Assembly: GCA_001803795.1 (NCBI GenBank)
Contig: MHEK01000105.1
Span: 1-40,011, forward strand
Source: Nitrospirae bacterium RBG_16_64_22
GTDB lineage: Bacteria > Nitrospirota > RBG-16-64-22
Direction of reading: 5' to 3'
DNA: 40,011 nucleotides
Below are positions 34,753-40,011 of the stretch, in pieces. The notes under the pieces are model-generated. The model worked only from the letters and a program-made list of their open reading frames with translations. It was not told the origin of the DNA and ran no database searches. A program made the translations under genes and the position numbers. How positions within the stretch are numbered: position 1 is the stretch's first letter; each line of letters starts with the position of its first letter.

Positions 34753-35673
34753 TTGCTGCGGGTGGCGGTTGTTGTTCTTCTGATCGGTGTTGCGCTCATC
34801 AGCACGTCGGCCATTCTGGTGACGCTCGCGGGTTCGCCGCCGACGGTCTCCGCCTTCTACCGGAACGCGTTCGCCGCGGGGATGTGGCTTCCCATCATCC
34901 TCGTCGGGCTCGCGCGGGGGAACGGAACGGCCCACCTTCGCCATTCGGGGCGGACGTGGCTGAGACTCTTTCTTCTCGGCTTCTTCTTCGCCGTGGACCT
35001 CTGGGCGTGGCACCGTTCCATCTTCCTCATCGGGGCGGGTCCGGCCACGCTGATCGGAAACTCCCAAATCTTCTTCATCGGCGCGCTCTCGTTCTGGTTT
35101 TTCAAGGAGCGGGCAGGCCGGTTCTTCTGGCCGGGGGCGGTTCTCGCCATGGCGGGAATCGCCCTCCTGACCCTGACGCGAGGGTTCGGGGGAGACGTTC
35201 TCGTGGGTCTCTTCATGGGGATGGTCACGGCCCTGACGTATAGCGCGTTCCTGCTCGTGCTGAAGTCTCTTCTGGACGCGGAGATCGACCTCCCGTCCGT
35301 TCTCTTCTGGACGGCCCTCATCGCGGCGCTCCTCCTCCTGCTCCCGGCGGCCTGGGAGCGGAACAATCCCTTGGACGAGCCGCCCGCGGCGCTCGGCTGG
35401 CTCGTCCTGCACGCCTTTCTCTCGTCGGTCCTCGGCTGGTGGCTGATCGCGAGGGGAATGGAGCGTCTCCCCGTCTGGACGGCGTCCACGCTTCTTCTCA
35501 TGCAACCCGTGATGACGTTCGCGGAGGGCTGGGCGGTGCTGGGGCAGGCCGTTACGCCGCTTCAGGTTTGCGGTGTTGTCCTGGCCCTCGCCGGAATCCG
35601 TCTGGCCAACGCGGGAGAAGCTCGCTTTACGCGCCCAGGAGCGGCAGGAGCTGGGGGAACGTGGGGAACATGA
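34753..35673 (+). CDS. EamA/DMT-family transporter, probable TTG start
   Basis: About ten hydrophobic segments, two EamA halves; GGGAGG immediately upstream of TTG 34753. Confidence 0.85.
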   Translation: MLRVAVVVLLIGVALISTSAILVTLAGSPPTVSAFYRNAFAAGMWLPIILVGLARGNGTAHLRHSGRTWLRLFLLGFFFAVDLWAWHRSIFLIGAGPATLIGNSQIFFIGALSFWFFKERAGRFFWPGAVLAMAGIALLTLTRGFGGDVLVGLFMGMVTALTYSAFLLVLKSLLDAEIDLPSVLFWTALIAALLLLLPAAWERNNPLDEPPAALGWLVLHAFLSSVLGWWLIARGMERLPVWTASTLLLMQPVMTFAEGWAVLGQAVTPLQVCGVVLALAGIRLANAGEARFTRPGAAGAGGTWGT

Positions 35674-36076
35674 CGGCGACGATGATGACGAGAGCGATGA
35701 GGACCAGGAACAGGGCTTTGTAGCCGGCGTCTTTCCCCCAGTCGGCCGACTCGATCCCGCCTCCGGCAGTGTCTCCGGGGGCGGTAGATTCCTCCGGCCG
35801 CGCTTCCGGCCGGTCCAGGTTCATCGCCAGCGTCTGGATCTGCGAATCGCTCAACAGGCCCAGGTTTTCCTTGACTTCCTCGACCTGCTCCGCGGAGATT
35901 CCTTTCTGCAGAAGGGCTGCCTGGACGGTCTCCTCGCCCAGGAACGACCGGATCGTCTGGATGTTCTCTTCCCGCGGTGTCGTATCGGCCGTGGAGGCGA
36001 GGGCGCTTCCAAAGCCGGCAAAGAGCGTAAACAGCGTCACGAGCATGACCTTGAGCGGAGCCGGGGCGTTCTTCAT
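35627..36076 (-). CDS. PA2779-family protein (signal peptide, C-terminal TM)
   Basis: MKNAPAPLKVMLVTLFTLFAGFGSALA...REENIQTIRSFLGEETVQAALLQKGISAEQVEEVKENLGLLSDSQIQTLA; AGGAGGAA upstream; 47-nt convergent overlap with the EamA gene. Confidence 0.8.
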   Translation of the reverse strand: MKNAPAPLKVMLVTLFTLFAGFGSALASTADTTPREENIQTIRSFLGEETVQAALLQKGISAEQVEEVKENLGLLSDSQIQTLAMNLDRPEARPEESTAPGDTAGGGIESADWGKDAGYKALFLVLIALVIIVAVMFPTFPQLLPLLGA

Positions 36077-36189
36077 CGTTTCTTCCTCCTCGGAAGGGTG
36101 ACAGCCGGGATCGCGCGGGCGGATCGCGTGGGCGAAGACTAGCACATCCTGGGGCGCGCAGGAACCTGTTTGGGGGCCGGAAAAAGGAG

Positions 36190-36221
36190 TTGATCCTTTC
36201 CCCTGGGGGAAGGTTTATCCT
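36190..36221 (+). promoter_or_regulatory. MerR-type promoter/operator
   Basis: TTGATC -35 (36190-36195), 19-20-nt spacer carrying dyad CCTTTCCCCTGGGGGAAGG (36195-36213), TTATCC/TATCCT -10. Confidence 0.7.
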
Positions 36222-36237
36222 TGTGGCGAGGCGACAG

Positions 36238-36729
36238 ATGGATCGACAGGCGCTCACGATCAGGCAGTTGGCGAGAGAGGGCGGCGTCTCGTCGAAGACG
36301 CTCCGTCACTGGGAAGAGCTGGGGTTGATTCGCTCGCCCGGGCGGACGCGGGCCAACTACCGCCTGTATGCCCAGGCCGACGTGGACCGTGTCCTCTTCA
36401 TCCTGAAAGCCAAGAGCCTGGGATTCACGCTCGCCGAGATCAGGCGGGTCTTCGATCTGGCGCGCACCCGGACGGCGCCCTGCGATGCCGTGATGAAGTG
36501 GGCGGCCGAGAGGACCAAGTCCCTCGAAGATCAGATCCGAATGCTGAAGGACCTGAAGAAACGGTTGGAGCGCTACCGGAAGCGATGGGCGTCCAAGAAA
36601 TCCGCGGAGCGTCTCGGGGCGAACGAAGTCTGCCGATGTATCGCTTCGGTCTCCGAGGAGGAGGCGCGGCAGAGCACCCAGGCCCCTCGCGTAATCTCCC
36701 GGAGGACCGGGAAGGCCTGGAAGGGATGA
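36238..36729 (+). CDS. MerR-family metal-responsive-type transcriptional regulator
   Basis: LTIRQLAREGGVSSKTLRHWEELGLIRSPGRTRANYRLYAQADVDRVLFI; Cys at TAPCDAV and CRC near the C-terminus. Confidence 0.92.
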   Translation: MDRQALTIRQLAREGGVSSKTLRHWEELGLIRSPGRTRANYRLYAQADVDRVLFILKAKSLGFTLAEIRRVFDLARTRTAPCDAVMKWAAERTKSLEDQIRMLKDLKKRLERYRKRWASKKSAERLGANEVCRCIASVSEEEARQSTQAPRVISRRTGKAWKG

Positions 36730-36732
36730 GAG

Positions 36733-37008
36733 ATGCCGATCGTCGTTGAAGTGTTCAGCTCGCCGGGATGCGCGAAGTGCGTCAGGGCGAAGGACGAGGT
36801 GCTCCGCTTCATCCGGGAGCACGGCCGCGGCGCGGTCGATCTCAGGGAAGTGAACGTCCTGGAGGCGATGGACCGGGCCCTGGATCTCGGCGTCATGGCG
36901 ACGCCTGCGATCGCCGTCGACGGGGAACTCGTGTTTCGCACTCTGCCCCGCGAGAAGGCCCTGCGGGCCGAGTTGGAATCGCGTCTCGACCGGAAGGGAA
37001 AACCGTGA
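36733..37008 (+). CDS. Thioredoxin/glutaredoxin-fold protein
   Basis: VVEVFSSPGCAKCVRAKDEV...LGVMATPAIAVDGELVFRTLP (CxxC and cis-Pro). Confidence 0.88.
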   Translation: MPIVVEVFSSPGCAKCVRAKDEVLRFIREHGRGAVDLREVNVLEAMDRALDLGVMATPAIAVDGELVFRTLPREKALRAELESRLDRKGKP

Positions 37009-37634
37009 TGGAGCCTTGGGCGATTCTCGTTTTCGCCGTCGTCCTCGGCGCCCTGGCCTTCTTCGAGCCGTGCGCGATCGCCTCGAACGTCCTCTTCACG
37101 CAGTATGTCCAGCGGATCTCCCGGCGCGAGCGGTTTGGCCAGTTGGGACGGATGGCCCTGGCCCGGATCGGCCTGCTGGTCGCGCTGGGGCTTGCCGTGA
37201 GCGGTCTCGCGCGGGCAGGGGGAATCGCGTTGCCGGACATCTTTCTCGAGGTCGCCTACGGTTCGTTCGGCGCCGTCTACGTCGTCAGCCGCTTCGTCTA
37301 CATTCCCGTTCCGCACATCCGGTTCTACGGCATCGTTCCCGGGGCCGAACGTCGTCTGGCCGAAGGCACGAAGCTCGGCTTGACGCTCCCCGCGTGCACG
37401 ATCCCCCTGGCGGGCGCTCTCCTGATGGCTCTGGCCGGGGCGGCCCGTCCGGCCCTTGGCGCGGCCGCGATGCTCCTGTTCGCCGTATTTTTCTCGATTC
37501 CGGCCTTCATCTACTCCTTCCGGCCGGCGACGGCGCGAACGCTCCGGTTTCTCGACCGCTCGGCCCGGACGACGCCGTACCTCACGGGCATCCTGTTCGC
37601 TCTCGTCGCGGCGGGAAAGGCGCTCGCGGCCTGA
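37008..37634 (+). CDS. CcdA/DsbD-type transmembrane thiol transporter 1
   Basis: FFEPCAIASNVLFTQYV and LTLPACTIPLAGALL in hydrophobic protein; ATG overlaps thioredoxin stop. Confidence 0.8.
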   Translation: MEPWAILVFAVVLGALAFFEPCAIASNVLFTQYVQRISRRERFGQLGRMALARIGLLVALGLAVSGLARAGGIALPDIFLEVAYGSFGAVYVVSRFVYIPVPHIRFYGIVPGAERRLAEGTKLGLTLPACTIPLAGALLMALAGAARPALGAAAMLLFAVFFSIPAFIYSFRPATARTLRFLDRSARTTPYLTGILFALVAAGKALAA

Positions 37635-37636
37635 CC

Positions 37637-38344
37637 ATGCCCGACGCCGCCGCGCTACGGGACGTTGTCGCGCACGTCTCCCTTTTGAGCTTCGCGTTCG
37701 CTTTTCTCGCGGGTCTGGTTCTCTCCTTCAATCCCGGCTCTTTCGCCGCCATTCCGGTCGCCGTGGGATACTTCGCCTCGGGTGCGCGCGATGCGCGCCA
37801 CGCTTTCCTTCTTGCGGGGGCTTTCGTCGCCGGGACGTCCGCGGCCGACGTCCTCCTGGGGGTCCTGTTCGCGGCGGCGGGGAACTACGCCGTTGCCATG
37901 GTTTTCGGGCCCCGATGGGGGCTGGTGATCGGACCGGTCCTTCTCTTGCTCGGGCTCCGGTGGCTGAACATCGTCTCGTTCCGCCTGCCGGTCCTCGCGC
38001 CCAAGGGAAGAAAGACGGCGACCTACGCCGGCGCGTTTGTCTTGGGGCTTCCGTTCTCGCTCGCCGTCTGCCCGTTCTGCGTGCCGGCGCTCGTCACGAT
38101 CCTGACCGTCGCGGCCGCCACGGGGAAGGTCTGGTACTCGGCAGGGCTTCTGCTGGCCTATTCCGCCGGGCGCGGGGTCCCGATCCTCGCGGCGGCCGCG
38201 GGTCTGGGGGCGGTCGAGCAGATGCGGGGGATGGAGCGGTTCGTCCCGTGGATCGAGAAGGGGGGCGGGGTCATCCTGGTCCTCGCGGGACTGTACATGG
38301 TCTGGAGCTACGCTCATCCGGCGTGGCTGATCGACCGGACTTAG
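37637..38344 (+). CDS. CcdA/DsbD-type transmembrane protein 2
   Basis: SFNPGSFAAIPVAVGYF; LPFSLAVCPFCVPALVTI; multiple TM segments. Confidence 0.8.
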   Translation: MPDAAALRDVVAHVSLLSFAFAFLAGLVLSFNPGSFAAIPVAVGYFASGARDARHAFLLAGAFVAGTSAADVLLGVLFAAAGNYAVAMVFGPRWGLVIGPVLLLLGLRWLNIVSFRLPVLAPKGRKTATYAGAFVLGLPFSLAVCPFCVPALVTILTVAAATGKVWYSAGLLLAYSAGRGVPILAAAAGLGAVEQMRGMERFVPWIEKGGGVILVLAGLYMVWSYAHPAWLIDRT

Positions 38345-38355
38345 GGAGGCGCTTG

Positions 38356-38655
38356 ATGAGGGCACGGTCTTTCCTGATGATCGGGGTTCTGATGCTCGTT
38401 CCGTCTGCCGCGGAAGCGGTGGGAAGCGAGGCGAGCGTGACGCTCGGCGTGAAGAACATGCTCTGCGTCAATTGCCGGGCGAACATCATCGGGGCCTTGA
38501 AGAAAACGGAGGGCGTCAAGCGGACCGACGCCGATCTGACGGCAAGGACGGTGACGGTTGCCTACGATCCGGCCGTCACGACGCCGGAGAGGATCTCCGA
38601 AACAATCCGGAAACTGGGGTACGAAGTACGGACCCGCATGCCCTTTAGCCCGTGA
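38356..38655 (+). CDS. MerP-like secreted heavy-metal-associated (HMA) domain protein
   Basis: Signal peptide MRARSFLMIGVLMLVPSAAEA; VKNMLCVNCRANIIGALKKTEGVKRTDADLTARTVTVAYDPAVTTPERISETIRKLGYEV. Confidence 0.88.
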   Translation: MRARSFLMIGVLMLVPSAAEAVGSEASVTLGVKNMLCVNCRANIIGALKKTEGVKRTDADLTARTVTVAYDPAVTTPERISETIRKLGYEVRTRMPFSP

Positions 38656-38885
38656 GGGACCCTGGCTGGATCCTGCCCGGCCGCCCAACAGTTGACTCCG
38701 ACTTTGGGGACGCGAGTTTGGGGACGTTGTGTGCGCCCCGATGAAAGGACGACAGGACGACAGGGACGACAGGGGGACGTTGCAAGGTTAGTTAGTTTAT
38801 TCGAGGAACTGGTCTTCTTGCCGGTGCATCCGGGCTTTTCGGACAGACTTGGAAAAGACTCCGGGACCCGGCGACCCTTTGGCGA

Positions 38886-38951
38886 CCCTTTGGGGACGTT
38901 GATAAAGGCGACCCTTTGGACCCTTTGGGGACGTTGATAAAAGTATAAATA
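38886..38951. repeat. Direct 21-bp repeats plus left inverted repeat of the RAYT cassette
   Basis: CCCTTTGGGGACGTTGATAAA at 38886-38906 and 38921-38941; TGATAAAAGTATAAATA at 38935-38951. Confidence 0.85.
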
Positions 38952-40011
38952 AGTTGACTGTCCGGCCCAGGATAGGTATGTTGCGCGCATGCCCCGTCAG
39001 GCGAGGATAGACGCTCCCGGAGCGCTCCACCACATCATCGTCCGTGGTATCGAGCGGCGAAGGATCTTCTTAGATCCCGCCGACTACGATGCCTTCCTTC
39101 AGCGGCTCTCCCGGGTTCTTGCCGAGGCCTCCACCCCCTGCTATGCCTGGGCCTTGATGCCGAACCATTTCCACCTCCTGCTCCGGACCGGCCAAGCCCC
39201 CCTGTCCGCCGTCATGCGCAGGCTCCTCACCGGCTACGCCGTTGAATTCAACCGCAGGCACAGACGGACGGGACACCTGTTTCAGAACCGCTACAAATCG
39301 GTTCTCTGCCAGGAGGACCCGTACCTCCTCGAACTGGTTCGATACATCCACCTCAATCCCTTGAGGGGCCGGGTTGTGGAAACCCTGGCCGATCTTGGGA
39401 AGCATCCGTACTGCGGCCACGGAGCCGTCCTGGGGAAGGTCCGAAGAGACTGGCAGGAGACCCGGTACGTCCTGGGGCTCTTCTCGAAGGACCTGGGCGA
39501 GGCCCGCAGGCGGTACGCGCGGTTTGTTCAGGAGGGGGAGAAGCAGGGGCGCCGGCCCGAGCTGACGGGCGGGGGTCTTCGGAGAAGCCTCAAGGGATGG
39601 GTCGAATCCGGAGCACGTCGGAAGGGTACCCGCGTCATGTCCGACGAGAGGATACTTGGGGAAGGGGACTTCGTCCTGGAGACGCTCAGGGCGGCCGAGG
39701 AGGCGATGACGAGGCGATCGGCCCTCAGGCGCAAAGGCTACAACCTCAAGCGGATCCTGAGACGGGTCTGCGAGCTGTTTTCTCTTGGGACGGAAGAACT
39801 CTTTTCTCCCCAGAGAACCCGCCGGGTTGCAAATGCTCGGAGCCTTTTCTGCTATTGGGCCGTTGGGGAACTCGGAGAGAGCGGGGCCTCCGTGGCCCGC
39901 CTGTTGGGGGTGACCCAGCCGGCTGTCAGCATCGCCGCCCGGCGGGGGAAGGCAGTCGCCCAGGAAGGCCGCTACCGCCTGGAGGCGTGAGGAATATTTA
40001 TACTTTTATCA
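38935..40011 (+). mobile_element. RAYT (REP-associated tyrosine transposase) cassette with 17-bp perfect inverted repeats
   Basis: TGATAAAAGTATAAATA (38935-38951) versus TATTTATACTTTTATCA (39995-40011). Confidence 0.8.
38989..39990 (+). CDS. REP-associated tyrosine transposase (Y1_Tnp, IS200-like) with C-terminal helix-turn-helix domain
   Basis: MPRQARIDAPGALHHIIVRGIERRRIF, WALMPNHFHLLLRTG, YAVEFNRRHRRTGHLFQNRYKS, LVRYIHLNPLRG; C-terminal VARLLGVTQPAVSIAARRGKAVA. Confidence 0.95.
   Translation: MPRQARIDAPGALHHIIVRGIERRRIFLDPADYDAFLQRLSRVLAEASTPCYAWALMPNHFHLLLRTGQAPLSAVMRRLLTGYAVEFNRRHRRTGHLFQNRYKSVLCQEDPYLLELVRYIHLNPLRGRVVETLADLGKHPYCGHGAVLGKVRRDWQETRYVLGLFSKDLGEARRRYARFVQEGEKQGRRPELTGGGLRRSLKGWVESGARRKGTRVMSDERILGEGDFVLETLRAAEEAMTRRSALRRKGYNLKRILRRVCELFSLGTEELFSPQRTRRVANARSLFCYWAVGELGESGASVARLLGVTQPAVSIAARRGKAVAQEGRYRLEA

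Noticed and set aside
1-40011. CRISPR arrays, phage or restriction/defence islands
   Set aside because: No spaced identical repeats of CRISPR type and no cas, phage structural or restriction genes seen; only a TA pair and a RAYT cassette.

Overview
High-GC bacterial window, densely coded on both strands, with a dissimilatory sulfur-metabolism core. The sat-aprB-aprA operon (+) ends in a strong intrinsic terminator and faces a convergent qmoA-qmoB-hdrC-hdrB operon (-). Left flank: SucD C-terminus with a histone-like Lys/Ala tail, a stand-alone NuoF-like protein, a split cobalamin-dependent methionine synthase (separate reactivation protein plus MetH), a NUDIX hydrolase, phosphofructokinase, ilvD, and a two-gene operon encoding a 7TM-GAF histidine kinase and a PilZ / LuxD-like acyl-hydrolase / methyltransferase fusion. 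Right flank: a cytoplasmic-looking molybdopterin (CISM) oxidoreductase cluster with TorD, two Fe-S proteins and a CooF/FNOR-like pair; a Phd/RelE toxin-antitoxin pair; an EamA transporter; a MerR-thioredoxin-CcdA-CcdA-HMA operon with a MerR-type operator; and a RAYT (Y1) transposase cassette bounded by 17-bp perfect inverted repeats, the right one ending on the last base of the window. The strongest candidates for something undescribed are (i) the PilZ-LuxD-methyltransferase fusion with its coupled kinase and (ii) a structured intergenic element present twice inside the CISM cluster with compensatory stem changes. All calls were made by reading sequence and recalling families; no database search was run.
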